64,000 bases of DNA from Multifurca ochricompacta (GCA_022496185.1 WTXG01000044.1:124001-188000); one strand, 5' to 3'. Positions 21,662 through 32,273 are shown, counted from the first letter of the stretch. Program-made: numbers and translations. The notes: generated by a model not told the origin, from the sequence alone.

Positions 21662-22255
21662 TGTTACAAACCCTGCTGAGTCGTCTTGTTTCTCTTTCTC
21701 TTTTGCGTCACATGCTGTTTGGCCCAGTTTGCCCCTTTGTTGACCGAGTCATGACTTCCATTTGTACATATTTGCCCCTTATCTCTGACTCATGATATGC
21801 TTATCTCTGACTCATACATTACACAAGGACTCTTATGTATTTTCCCACCAGAATCACGACTATACCAGATTCATCTATGTATATTCTCACCTGGCCCACT
21901 CAACCCCATTCCCTCTTTGGATATATTGCGACTTCGTTGATACATTGAGTACTTACTCTGATTTAGACTCTGACTTCTATTATGTATATAAGGCCCACCT
22001 AGATAGCTTGTATACCTTAGACTCGACTTCTCAATCGACTAGGTGCATTACCTTCTGGGTGATTCCTAAGACCCGACTCTTGAATCGTCTCAGTGCTTCT
22101 GGCACTTGTCCACTCACTGATACCAAGGGATTAGCTCCTTGGTGTTGACTTCTCACCCAATCTCTGTGTGCTTGAAAGACAGCATACACTTGACTTCATA
22201 GTTCCGCTATGCAACTTGACACACATCGTGCTGAACACCCACACCAGGTGTTACA
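21662..22255 (+). repeat. 3' LTR of the Gypsy element
   Basis: 594 bases beginning TGTTACAAACC and ending GTGTTACA, followed by the duplication GAGCA. Of 26 differences from the 5' LTR, 25 are transitions at CG/TG/CA sites and one is a transversion. Confidence 0.95.
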
Positions 22256-22260
22256 GAGCA

Positions 22261-23226
22261 TGCCTTATACTCCCCAACAAAATGGCCACACAGAGTGCTT
22301 CATGCGCACTTGTATGGATAAAGTGCAATCGATGCACATTGAGTCATGTCTTCCAGACTCTTGGTGGGAATTTGCTGTATTGCATGCAGTGCATCTCTAC
22401 AATAGGACTCCTGTACATCACCTGAAATGGCAGACACCTTATCAAAAACTACATGGAGAGGCACCAGAGATATCTCATTTGTGCATCTTTGGATGTGGTG
22501 TGTATGTCTACATTCCTGAAGAACGTCACAGCAATAAACTAGCACCTAAGTCAGAACTTATGGTGTACATTGGGCAGGCAGATGGCATTAAAGGCCATCT
22601 GTTCATGAGGCTTAGCAATAATCAATTATACACACAAGCTACAGCCCTCTTTGATGAGAATCTCTTCCCTAAGTGTGATTCCACCAGACGGCATGGAGTT
22701 ACAAAATTGAATGAGCCTCTACATACTGAAGGGCCGGATACACAGCCCAATCCTTTAGTGGATGATGATGATTTCCTACCATCTTGCCTTCCACCTTCCA
22801 AACAAATAGAAGGACCTCAGGTTCTTGACAAAGAACCTAGTGCTTCACAGCCAGAGGTACCCTTGCCTTCTCCTGTGCCAGAACAACAACCAGTGCCTTT
22901 GTGGCGCTCTACACGGGAAACGAAAGTTGCACTTCGCCCTGGGAATGTCTATGGGGATAACAGGCACCCCGTCAATCAGATTACAGACATTCAGCAGATG
23001 TGGCAATGGAGATGAGCAGTGGAACCTCGGGGTAGCTCCCCAATTCCATCTGTGCATTTGAGACAGGTTCCTGGTCCTAGTCTTGACACTCCGGCCCGCA
23101 CTAGCGACGATCCACTTACACCCATAAGGGGGAGTGATGATGAAGTTGAGGATCTAGTAGATCTTGTATCTCAACTAGCCCAGGAAGGGGGAGGAGAATT
23201 TGTGAATTATCTGCTTGCCAACACAG
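22261..23226 (+). pseudogene. Copia A integrase C-terminal half and linker
   Basis: Continues the integrase from 3443. It starts PYTPQQNGHTE, the conserved region around the third catalytic residue, and has NRTPVHHLKW and the FGCGVYVYIP block. A proline- and acid-rich linker follows. TGA at 23013-23015 breaks the frame (CGA in the parent). At 23226 Copia B interrupts the linker; the frame resumes at 29787. Any reading through the apparent stop at 23265-23267 is inside the Copia B LTR. Confidence 0.88.
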
Positions 23227-23738
23227 TGTTGACACAGGATGTGTCTGGAGATGCTTCAGGCATCTAAGGTTCGCTTCAGCTGTAGATTAGATTAGATTAG
23301 ATTCCGGAGTATCGGACTTTTTATGTTATCTTTATTACACTTCTTTCGCACCTGACTCAGCTGATTAGTGATGGACTTAGTAATGCGCAGTAAGCATGTG
23401 ATATCTCTTTGGCCAATGGCCTTTATCCCTCTCTGTTTATTGTCCAGCACTTGTGGACTTATTCCCAGTGCACACAGACCATTTCCCCTGATCCCTTTGG
23501 GTATATAAGGGTGTCTGTTTCATCTCTTTCACTTCAGAGTTCTTCTAACCTCTGAAGTGTAAGTTCCTTTTACTATACTCTTCTTTTACCTTTGACTAAC
23601 CGTCTTGTGTAGACTACTTGTCTTTTAGGTCAGTAGTATAGTTGTATAGAGTTCTTCTAACCTCTGAAGTACTACTTGTCTTTTAGCCTTACCGCTACTA
23701 ACCGCAGTCAGTATAACCAGCAGCATGATTGTTTGACA
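23227..23738 (+). repeat. 5' LTR of Copia B
   Basis: Begins TGTTGACACAGG and ends GATTGTTTGACA. TATATAA at 23502-23508 is the likely TATA box. Downstream, a 21-base unit with TTCTTCTAACCTCTGAAG appears twice, near 23537 and 23648, in the probable R region. Confidence 0.96.
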
Positions 23739-23754
23739 GGTTATGGGCCCTGCC
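23739..23754 (+). promoter_or_regulatory. Primer binding site of Copia B
   Basis: GGTTATGGGCCCTGCC directly follows the LTR. It matches the complement of the initiator tRNA-Met anticodon arm over about 15 bases and is the same site as in Copia A at 215. Confidence 0.78.
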
Positions 23755-24681
23755 GCTCATACTGACTGTTGTATTCCCTTTGTTCATACACAGCCCAACT
23801 CGCTCTTCGCACTTCAAGCTCACAAAAGCTTCAAAGTCTTTCCCACCAGCTTCTTCCAGTGAGCTTCTCTATTTACTGTCTGTGCACCTTAACACCCCGC
23901 AGGATGACGCAGTTTACTGCTCATCCTGAACTGTTTGGCTAGCCCTTCGGGGTTCTTGCAAAAGATGATGAGGGACCCTAAGCGGGTGAAACATCTTAAG
24001 CTCCTTGAGTGCGCACTAGGTATTAGTAAATTTCTTAGTTGTAGCTGGGTCTTCGTCCCATAGATAGCTTTAGTAGGCCTATAGCCAGAAGCTTGTGGCT
24101 TTAAGTCCAGTCAATGCTTGGCTCTGTCTGTAAGCCGGGTTTAGCGACCCGCATGTGGAGTTTAGGGTCTAGAACAAGGCATGGGTAGTCACTCCCATGA
24201 CGCTTGGGCTCGATACAAGTAGGCTGCACTACTATAGTCTATACATAGTAGATATAGTCTTCATCTCTGGGCATAAGTATCCGTTGCCTTTGTAGGGTAA
24301 CCATGCCCTACCAGAGACAGACTTGTCATCTACTTAGTCATGGCCCCAATCATCTAGGGCTTAATCATGGACTCCACCACCAGCATTAGAGGAAGGACTA
24401 TACATCCTTTGTCTCTAATGGAACTTGCGGTTGGCTCCTCCATGACATGACTCCCAGTCTTGTTTACACTAGACACTCTGGCTAGTCTACCAGAGCTTAT
24501 GTCTAGTTACAGGATTGCGCTAGACAGCTTTACTATACCTAGAAAGTCACACAACAAAGGCAGGACCTTCTTAGGTTCTGAAGCATAGCGCCACAGTATG
24601 GGGTGGCACTCTTAAGCGAGACCTGGGCACTGGTTCTAACTGCTCCTTGGAACCAGGAACTTTTTTATACAACATCTCAAA
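23755..24681 (+). other. Copia B 5' leader
   Basis: About 930 bases between primer site and gag start. It contains only short open frames and no recognised domain. Part near 24150-24530 has many near-repeated CTAGTCTA/TAGTCT-like words, but I see no clear array. Confidence 0.6.
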
Positions 24682-27600
24682 ATGCTGTCCTCCATTGTCT
24701 TCCCTCCCTCCTCCAAGATGGAGCGCCTTGATGGCTCCAACTGGCAGGTTTGGTCTGCCAACTTCAATGCCCTTTTGAGGATGAATGGGCTCAGGAGGCA
24801 CATCATTACCGCCTACCCTGACATGCCCCTCCTCCCAGAGGATAAAGAGGAGAAAGAAAAAATGCAGAAGGAGGTTATTGACCCCATCCTTAGGGAATGG
24901 ATGGGAGAAGAGGAAATGTTAATTGGGCTACTCTATCTCAATGTAACCCAGGAGGTTTACAGTCAAGTAACCTCCGATGCCGATTATCCTTCTCTTTTTG
25001 AGAAGTATAATAAGTTGGAGCGGCTTTATGGCTCTGTAGGTAGCATGGCCACATATAATTTGTGGCTTGCCCTGGTGTCCTTCTGTCTTGATGAAGGACA
25101 AACATTCAGAACCCAATTACAAAAGGTTCTGGATGCCAGGAGTACCCTTAGGGAGAATGGGATGGAGGTCAATGACCTCCAGATGAGCTTCATTTTGCTA
25201 AAAGCTCTCCCAGACTCCTACAGTGCTATTGCCGGCTCTATACTGGCCTCTGGCAATCCAGAGCATCTTTCTCCTCAGGACCTTGTGCAGAGGTTCCTAA
25301 ATGAGGAGAGTCGCCTGGCGGGTCCCTCGGGAAGTGGTAGTGCAGTCCTGTCTAAGGCTGCACCTGTCAAATCAAACAAACCAAAAAATTTATCACCACT
25401 TCCCGCTGCTGCCCCTGGTTCACAAGGGGTGGTCTGCTTCTATTGCCAAAAGCCTGGACATAAGTCCAACGCTTGTGCAAAGAAGAAGAAGGACCTGGAG
25501 AATGCCAAAAAGGGCAAGGCAGGGAACAAGAAGAGGGCTGAGGCCCAACATGTAAATACTATAGCCACCGTAGTTAATGGTAGTGGCAAAATAGAGGAGG
25601 TGCATGAAGCACCTCGCATTTGCCTTTATGTTCACACCTATAATCTGGACATCAACTCAGATTATTGGATGCTTGATAGTGGAGCAACAGCTCATTTCAG
25701 TCCCAACCTTGAAGACTTCGATACATATGAAGTTGATCACACCCATGAAGTATCACTAGGTGACAACTCCATAGTCAAAACAAATGGAGTTGGCACTGTG
25801 ATCATCAGGACTGATCAAGGTTTTGACTTGGAACTAAGCAATGTGCTCTACTTGCCTGGAGGACATAAAATACTCTCCGCCAGTGCCCTAGTAGAAAAAG
25901 GGGCAACTGTGTTCTTTGACAATAAGAAGGCAACAATAAAATATGGCAATAACATTATAGCGGAAGCATGGAAGTTTGGCAAATTGTATTGGGTACTAGG
26001 CAAACACGTCCTAAGCACTATCCATACAACTGCATCTGCCTCACTTGAAATCTGGCATCAAAGAATGGGCCATATGTCTAAAGAAGCCCTAAAAAGATAT
26101 GCTCCTGAGGCGGTTAAAGGCCTCAAAATAAATAATAGCCAAGTGGAAGACAAGCCGTGTTATGGCTGTGAAATGGGCAAGTCCCATCGTCTTCCATTTC
26201 CCCCATCTTCAAAGCACGTGTCAGCCCCCCTTGAGATCCTTCATAGTGATCTCGTAGGTCCCTTGCAGTGCAGTTCAATACAAGGGAATCTATACTTTGC
26301 CACCTTCTTGGACAACTTTAGCAGATATGCTTTAATCGTTCCAATGAAGTCTAAAGATCTGTTCACACCAGTTTTTAATAAACTGAAGACATTACTTGAA
26401 AATAAATTCAATCATAAAATCAAGTGTCTTCATACAGATCGTGGTGGCGAGTATGTGAACAAGGCGCTGAAGGCAATGCTTGAAGATTATGGCATAGAGC
26501 ATAAACTTACGATGCCGTATAGCCCACAACAGAACGGAAGGGCCGAGAGATTTAATAGAACCATTATGGAAAAAGGCACTAGCATGCTGCACGATGCTGG
26601 CCTGTCTCTTGGTTTTTGGGAGTGTGCTGTTGAGACAGCATGTCATATATATAACAGAACTCCCATCCGTTCTAATAAGTGGAAAACTCCGCTAGAGCTT
26701 CTGGTTGGGAACAAACCAGATGTCTTGTATTTTAAGGTCTTTGGTTGCAAAGCCTATTACCATGTTCCAGAGGGCAAGCGGCGTAAACTAGATCCCAAAG
26801 CCAGGGAAGCCGTCTTTGTCGGGTATGAGCCTACTTCTAAGGGCTATACACTTTGGGATAGTCGTACCCGGTCTCTCATCTTTTCACGAGATGTTACATT
26901 TGATGAGAGATCCTTCCCATCCCACTCTGTGAAGGACAGCAGAGCAGATAAACCAATAGAGCAACCTACAGAAGGTGGCTCATTTACTTTACCTGGTGGC
27001 CCAGTCCAGCCACCACCAGCAGCAGCTACACATGTTCCTGAGGTTCCTCAAGATGAGGAAGACCTAGAAGAGGAACAGGAGGACATCGTACCTCCTCAAT
27101 TAGCACCACAGCCTACCACACCCACACGTAATGTAGACACCACACACCCTCAGACTATATATCAGACCCCTCCATCGCAAATCATGGAACCATCCTCCCC
27201 TCCCAAAAGAACCAAGGCAATCAGAAAATCACAAAGGATTGCAGACAGAATTCCTCAACCTAATTTTCAGAGGATGAGTCCACGCTCTGAACGACGAGAT
27301 AGGGCAATCCAAGAAGATTTAGACTTGGATACTGCACGCCCCAATCGCAATCGTCGTCTGAATCCTCGCTTCTACAACGAGGATAATGCAGAGTTCGTGC
27401 AAGGTTCTTCCAGACTTGGTCAGATGGATCTACTTAATGCTGCAGGATCGCCTTATAGGGATCCTCTTACATTTAAAGAAGCAATGGAGTCTGATAATGC
27501 CAGTGATTGGCTTGAGGCATGTCAATATGAAATTGATGCCTTAGAAAAACTTAAAGTGTGGCGCCTTGAAGACCTTCCTGAAGGTAGAAAGGCTGTAAAG

Positions 27601-29004
27601 TCCAAGTGGGTCTTTAAATTGAAAGCAGATGGACGCTTTCGTGCTAGGCTTGTAGCAAAAGGGTTCACCCAATTAGAGGGGGTGGACTTCAATGAAACCT
27701 TCTCCCCAGTCGCCAGATTTGAGTCTCTTAGACTATTATTAGCGTTGGCTGCGCTTGAGGATTGGGAAATCCACCAGATGGATGTCAAATCGGCATTCCT
27801 ACATGGCGATCTGGATGAGGAGATTTACATGGAGCAACCTATTGGTTTCGTCGTTGCTGGACAAGAGTCCAAAGTTTGTAGGCTACAGAAGGCTCTGTAT
27901 GGCCTCAAACAAGCTTCCCGAGCATGGAACTTGCAATTCCATGCAGTTCTCAATGAACTGAGCTTCACTCGGACGTACTCTGATGCAGGAGTATATGTGT
28001 ATCATCACCAAGAGGGGGATGGTTCACTTTTCGTCATTTTATATGTTGATGACATCACTATACTTGGGTCCTCCACTAAGAAGATTCAATGGCTGAAGGA
28101 CTCTCTATCTAGCCGATATGAGATGACCGATCTTGGCGAAATCCAGTCATACCTTGGAGTTAACATCACCAGGGATCATCCTAACAAGACACTGGATATT
28201 GACCAGACAGCCTATGTATCCTCAATAGTTGAGAGGTTTGGAATGGGGGATTCCAACCCAGTATATACTCCTCTACCCTCTGGCGTGGATGTTCATTTGG
28301 TCAAGTTTGAAGACCAAGCATCTACCTCTGATATTAAGAGGTATCAACAGTTAATGGGGTCTCTGCTTTGGGTGCAGATTGGAAGCAGACCTGACATTAG
28401 TTTTGCTGTTGCACGCCTTAGTCAATTCGCTTCCAACCCTTCCCAGCAGCACATGCGACTAGCAAAGTATGTCTTAGCCTATCTAAATGCTACAAAAGAC
28501 TACAAGTTGCACTATTCTGGAGGGAATGGTGAAGTTGGCCTTCATGGCTTTGTGGATTCCTCATGGGGAGATCAAGAGGACCGCCACTCCACCTCAGGCT
28601 ATGTCTTTTTCCTTGCTAATGGAGCCATTAGCTGGTGTTCCAGGAAGCAAAAGACAGTAGCACAGTCCACCACAGAAGCCGAGTATATGAGCCTTGCTGA
28701 GGCTTCAAATCAGGCTGCATGGTATAGGACATTTATGCAGGAATTGGGATATGAAGTTAGTTCACCCATACAACTGCACTGTGACAATAAGGGTGCAGTA
28801 GACCTTGCATTAAACCCTGTCACAGGAAGGCGATCAAAGCACATACCGATAAAGTACCATGCCATTAGGGAGTATGTAGAATCACACCAGATAGACTTGG
28901 TGCGAACTCCCACTGGAGAGATGCTAGCAGATGGCCTTACAAAGTCTCTGCCTAGATCATCTTTTGATCACATGGTAACTGGATTTGGACTAGTGCTGGA
29001 ATGA
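24682..29004 (+). CDS. Copia B gag-pol polyprotein
   Basis: A 1440-residue polyprotein in one frame. Order: Gag (MERLDGSNWQVWSANF near residue 13, CCHC knuckle CFYCQKPGHKSNAC from C252), aspartic protease (LDSGATAHF, catalytic Asp near 332), integrase zinc region (HQRMGHMS...CYGCEMG) and core (LHSDLVGP, HTDRGGEYVN, YSPQQNGRAERFNRT), reverse transcriptase (ARLVAKGFTQLEGVDFNETF, catalytic YVDD at 1121-1124) and RNase H (VDSSWGDQ, STTEAEYMSLAE). Domain order is Ty1/Copia. All catalytic motifs are intact, in contrast to the older elements around it. With Gag and Pol in a single frame, Gag excess would need processing or splicing. The first ATG is used; an ATG 13 codons later (MERLDG) is also possible. 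Confidence 0.96.
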   Translation: MLSSIVFPPSSKMERLDGSNWQVWSANFNALLRMNGLRRHIITAYPDMPLLPEDKEEKEKMQKEVIDPILREWMGEEEMLIGLLYLNVTQEVYSQVTSDADYPSLFEKYNKLERLYGSVGSMATYNLWLALVSFCLDEGQTFRTQLQKVLDARSTLRENGMEVNDLQMSFILLKALPDSYSAIAGSILASGNPEHLSPQDLVQRFLNEESRLAGPSGSGSAVLSKAAPVKSNKPKNLSPLPAAAPGSQGVVCFYCQKPGHKSNACAKKKKDLENAKKGKAGNKKRAEAQHVNTIATVVNGSGKIEEVHEAPRICLYVHTYNLDINSDYWMLDSGATAHFSPNLEDFDTYEVDHTHEVSLGDNSIVKTNGVGTVIIRTDQGFDLELSNVLYLPGGHKILSASALVEKGATVFFDNKKATIKYGNNIIAEAWKFGKLYWVLGKHVLSTIHTTASASLEIWHQRMGHMSKEALKRYAPEAVKGLKINNSQVEDKPCYGCEMGKSHRLPFPPSSKHVSAPLEILHSDLVGPLQCSSIQGNLYFATFLDNFSRYALIVPMKSKDLFTPVFNKLKTLLENKFNHKIKCLHTDRGGEYVNKALKAMLEDYGIEHKLTMPYSPQQNGRAERFNRTIMEKGTSMLHDAGLSLGFWECAVETACHIYNRTPIRSNKWKTPLELLVGNKPDVLYFKVFGCKAYYHVPEGKRRKLDPKAREAVFVGYEPTSKGYTLWDSRTRSLIFSRDVTFDERSFPSHSVKDSRADKPIEQPTEGGSFTLPGGPVQPPPAAATHVPEVPQDEEDLEEEQEDIVPPQLAPQPTTPTRNVDTTHPQTIYQTPPSQIMEPSSPPKRTKAIRKSQRIADRIPQPNFQRMSPRSERRDRAIQEDLDLDTARPNRNRRLNPRFYNEDNAEFVQGSSRLGQMDLLNAAGSPYRDPLTFKEAMESDNASDWLEACQYEIDALEKLKVWRLEDLPEGRKAVKSKWVFKLKADGRFRARLVAKGFTQLEGVDFNETFSPVARFESLRLLLALAALEDWEIHQMDVKSAFLHGDLDEEIYMEQPIGFVVAGQESKVCRLQKALYGLKQASRAWNLQFHAVLNELSFTRTYSDAGVYVYHHQEGDGSLFVILYVDDITILGSSTKKIQWLKDSLSSRYEMTDLGEIQSYLGVNITRDHPNKTLDIDQTAYVSSIVERFGMGDSNPVYTPLPSGVDVHLVKFEDQASTSDIKRYQQLMGSLLWVQIGSRPDISFAVARLSQFASNPSQQHMRLAKYVLAYLNATKDYKLHYSGGNGEVGLHGFVDSSWGDQEDRHSTSGYVFFLANGAISWCSRKQKTVAQSTTEAEYMSLAEASNQAAWYRTFMQELGYEVSSPIQLHCDNKGAVDLALNPVTGRRSKHIPIKYHAIREYVESHQIDLVRTPTGEMLADGLTKSLPRSSFDHMVTGFGLVLE

Positions 29005-29269
29005 GAGAGCTGGAATCTGGAGACTTTGTATACCAGTCTCACTTTCCCACCATGAGCAAAATTCTCGACCTCGAGAGTGACGCAAGAGGTGTGGTTTCAG
29101 TTTGCATAAGAGAATCTAACTCAATATGCCTCTGAACACCATGGTCCTCTCACTACACTTGAGAGTTAGAGAAGTTGGATCTCTGGCGACATGTTCGTTC
29201 AATTGTGAACAGCAGTGTGCTCATTTAACTCATTTCATCTTAATGATCGATGCCTTCACCATGGAGGGA

Positions 29270-29781
29270 TGTTGACACAGGACGTGTCTGGAGATGCTTC
29301 AGGCATCTAAGGTTCGCTTCAGCTGTAGATTAGATTAGATTAGATTCCGGAGTATCGGACTTTTTATGTTATCTTTATTACACTTCTTTCACACCTGACT
29401 CAGCTGATTAGTGATGGACTTAGTAATGCACAGTAAGCATGTGATATCTCTTTGGCCAATGGCCTTTATCCCTCTCTGTTTATTGTCCAGCACTTGTGGA
29501 CTTATTCCCAGTGCACACAGACCATTTCCCCTGATCCCTTTGGGTATATAAGGGTGTCTGTTTCGTCTCTTTCACTTCAGAGTTCTTCTAACCTCTGAAG
29601 TGTAAGTTCCTTTTACTATACTCTTCTTTTACCTTTGACTAACCGTCTTGTGTAGACTACTTGTCTTTTAGGTCAGTAGTATAGTTGTATAGAGTTCTTC
29701 TAACCTCTGAAGTACTACTTGTCTTTTAGCCTTACCGCTACTAACCGCAGTCAGTATAACCAGCAGCATGATTGTTTGACA
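29270..29781 (+). repeat. 3' LTR of Copia B
   Basis: 512 bases identical to the 5' LTR except four CG/TG/CA transitions. Preceded by polypurine ATGGAGGGA (29261-29269) and followed by the duplication CACAG. The 265 bases between the gag-pol stop and this LTR hold no gene. Confidence 0.96.
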
Positions 29782-29786
29782 CACAG

Positions 29787-31018
29787 TTCCACATGATTCA
29801 CAGCCACTAGACACATCCAATATATGAGAGTGGACATATAGAGATATTTTGCGCATGCCTGATGCACAACAAAAGGAATGGAAGACTGCCTGTCACGAAG
29901 AACTTGAGGCACTTCGCAGATGGAAAGTCTTTACACTTGTGGACCCTCCCAAAGGGAGGAAGACAATTAAAAACAGATGGGTCTTTGACCAGAAATCTGA
30001 TGGTCATAAGAAAGCCAGGCTTGTTGCCAAAGGCTTTTCTCAGGTTGAAGGTGTTGACTTTAATGAAATATTCTTGCCTGTTGTAAGGTTTGAGACTGTC
30101 CAGTTGATGCTCACACTTGCAGTGCTTGAGGATTGGCACATCACTGGATTAGATGTCAAAAGCGCTTTCCTGTATGGTGAACTAGATGAAGAGCTATACA
30201 TGGAACAACCTGAAGGTTTCAAAATTAAAGGACAAGAAACCAAAGTGCTACAACTACAATGCGCCATTTATGGTCTTAAACAAGCTGCCTTAGCATGGTG
30301 GAAGGCGCTGGATAAATCCATGGCAGCAATGGGCTGTAAATGCCTACTCTCAGACTCAGGCCTATTTCTATATAAGGCTAATAATGGGTCAATCATCATC
30401 ATCATTGTATATGTCGATGATGCATTATTTATGGGAAATGACGAAGTCCTAGTCAGAAAATTAAAAACTGACTTTATGAACAAATGGGAGTGCAGGGATC
30501 TAGGAGATACAAAGGAGTTCTTGCAAATGCACATAACTAGGAAGGATGGCAAAATTCTACTTGATCAACAGCCATACCTAACTAAAGTGCTGCAATGCTT
30601 TGGGATGCTCAATGTAAAATTTGTGCCCACTCCTCTCCCAGAAGGCTATCATCCAGAGCCTAACACTGAACCTGCCAATCCTTCCATTCATTCAAAGTTC
30701 CAACAAGTAATTGGCTCATTACTTTACATTATGTTGGGCACATGACCAGATATTGCTTTTGCAGTTACAAGGCTATCTCAATTTGCTGCTAATCCATCTC
30801 AAGATCATCTTGATTGAGCACTGTATATCTGCTGATATTTAGCTGGCACATCTGATTACATGCTTATCTACAATGGCAGATCAAATGGTGGATTGATTGT
30901 GTGCACTGATTCTGATTGGGCATCAAACCCAATAGATTGCCAATCTACTACTGGATATATGGTGAAAATAGTGAATGGGATATTCAGCTGGAATTCTAGA
31001 GCGCAAAAGACCACAGTG
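29787..31018 (+). pseudogene. Copia A reverse transcriptase and start of RNase H
   Basis: Continues the Copia A frame after Copia B. It begins with the linker before EWTYRDILR, then ARLVAKGFSQVEGVDF, DVKSAFLYGELDEELYMEQP and an intact YVDD at about 30408. RNase H starts with CTDSDWASNP. TGA codons at 29825, 30743, 30815 and 30833 break it, all placed where Copia families have arginine. A reversed solo LTR cuts the frame at 31018-31023; RNase H resumes at 31538. Confidence 0.9.
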
Positions 31019-31537
31019 CTCTCTGTCAAACAGGCATGAGGTGCAGCATACTGACTGTAAGGTTAGTGGGTTAGGCTAGAAAGACAAGTATACTTCAGAG
31101 GTTGAAGAAACTCTGTATTACTATTCTACTGACCTAGAAAGACAAGTATCTACAAGAGACGTTAGTCAAAGGTATGATAGAAAGTATAGTAGAACTTACA
31201 CTTCAGAGGTTGAAGAAACTCTGAAGTGGAAGAGACAAAATAGACACCCTTATATACCCCAAGGGATGGTCTGTGCGTACTGGGAATAAGTCCACAAGTG
31301 CTGGACAAAGTCCAAACAATAAACAAGAGGGAATAAGGCCATTGGCCAGTAAGGAATCACATGCTTGTACATCATTACTAAGGTACATCAGTCAGCTACT
31401 GCAGAATGTGAGAAAGAAAGTAATAATGATATTGTAAATAGTCCGAAACTCCGATATCTAATCTAGTCCACAAAGTAGCTAATCTAATCTCCTGATGCCT
31501 GAAGCATCACTGAACACATCCTGTGTTCAACACTCTC
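31019..31537 (-). mobile_element. Copia B-type solo LTR, reversed, inside Copia A RNase H
   Basis: The insert 31024-31532 (509 bases) begins TGTCAAACA and ends GTTCAACA. On the minus strand it aligns along its length with the 512-base Copia B LTR, including the doubled CTTCTAACCTCTG-like unit. It is flanked by CTCTC at 31019-31023 and 31533-31537. It is more diverged than the Copia B LTRs are from each other, so it is an earlier insertion of that family. Confidence 0.9.
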
Positions 31538-31880
31538 ATCCACTGAAGCAGAATACATGTCGCTTTCTGACACAACACAACAGATTGTATGGATCAAATT
31601 TCTTCTAAGCAAAATTGGCATTGATCTAGGACCCATTCCCCTCTGTGGTGATAACCAAGGCTCCATCTTTATGGCCTCTAATCCTGTACAAGAGCAATGG
31701 ATAAAACATATTGATATCCACTTCCACTACATTAGACAAATTGTACAGGAGAAGAAAATTGAGCTATTCTTTATAGAAGGCTCTGAGAATCCCACAGACA
31801 TGTTCACCAAGAATTTGGGATGTGTCAAATTCCTGAAATTCAGGAGTCAACTTGGGCTAGAGATTAACTCGCCTAAGTAA
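31538..31880 (+). pseudogene. Copia A RNase H, C-terminal part
   Basis: Joins in frame with 31018 to give the conserved SSTEAEYMSLSD block. It continues with the DNQGSIFMASNP and HIDIHFHYIR motifs of Copia RNase H and ends with a natural TAA at 31878-31880, 46 bases before the 3' LTR. Confidence 0.9.
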
Positions 31881-31926
31881 GGATAATTGCTTAGCATGCT
31901 TAGCAGCAGCACTTAGCAAGGGGGAG

Positions 31927-32273
31927 TGTTGAACCAAGATACCAGTACAGAGGCTCTGGGATAGCAGTATGACATGATTGTGATCATGCATAGATAACAC
32001 AAGTAAGAACATGTTCATAATTAGCTAGATTACTTAGAATATACATCTAAGATCAGGCATGTGATCAAATCACATCAATAACAAGATAACACACTCGTAT
32101 AATTAAGTAGCCGATATAGTACATTAAATTGTATATAAACTACTGTATAACTGCTATAGATTAAGCAGTTGCTATCACATTAATGACTGCATCTAAGTCT
32201 CAAAGTAAAACAAAGGTGAGATAGCTAGCAGTAATGTAGTATCTAGTGTAGGCTGTGCCATACCTGTTCTATA
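31927..32273 (+). repeat. 3' LTR of Copia A
   Basis: 347 bases beginning TGTTGAACC right after the polypurine AAGGGGGAG. The last 216 bases match 1-214. The right end is set at 32273, where the match to the 5' LTR ends. Confidence 0.92.

Larger units (their letters stand above)
3439..22260 (+). mobile_element. Ty3/Gypsy chromodomain retrotransposon inserted in Copia A integrase
   Basis: The element is 3444-22255, flanked by the 5-base duplication GAGCA at 3439-3443 and 22256-22260. Its two 594-base LTRs differ at 26 sites, of which 25 are CG/TG/CA transitions. Internal order is gag, protease, reverse transcriptase, RNase H, integrase and chromodomain, the Ty3/Gypsy (chromovirus) order. Eleven TGA codons break gag-pol and a hAT-like element (5009-16285) splits gag. 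The copy is therefore defective but structurally complete. Confidence 0.95.
23222..29786 (+). mobile_element. Copia B: intact, young Ty1/Copia element
   Basis: The element is 23227-29781 (6555 bases), flanked by CACAG at 23222-23226 and 29782-29786. Its 512-base LTRs differ at only four sites, all CG/TG/CA. It has a primer site, one uninterrupted gag-pol frame, and a polypurine tract ATGGAGGGA just before the 3' LTR. All parts needed for autonomous transposition are visible, so this copy may be active or only recently silenced. It inserted in the same direction as Copia A. Confidence 0.96.
1..32273 (+). mobile_element. Copia A: old Ty1/Copia LTR retrotransposon, 5' truncated by the window edge
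   Basis: Two copies of the same LTR bound the region: the last 214 bases of the 5' LTR at 1-214 and a complete 3' LTR at 31927-32273. Between them the Copia order gag, protease, integrase, reverse transcriptase and RNase H can be followed in one frame once four inserted elements are removed (1344-1822, 3444-22255, 23227-29781, 31024-31532), each with one copy of its 5-base duplication. The joined frame runs from 592 to 31880 and is broken by seven TGA codons (starting at 2948, 2984, 23013, 29825, 30743, 30815 and 30833), so this copy is dead. The two LTRs differ at 11 of 214 comparable sites, all transitions. The target-site duplication of the element cannot be tested because its left end lies outside the window. 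Confidence 0.93.

Noticed and set aside
30743..30835. Alternative genetic code reading TGA as an amino acid
   Set aside because: TGA occurs inside frames only in decayed elements; N1 and Copia B use normal stops and have no internal TGA, and LTR data explain TGA as mutated CGA.
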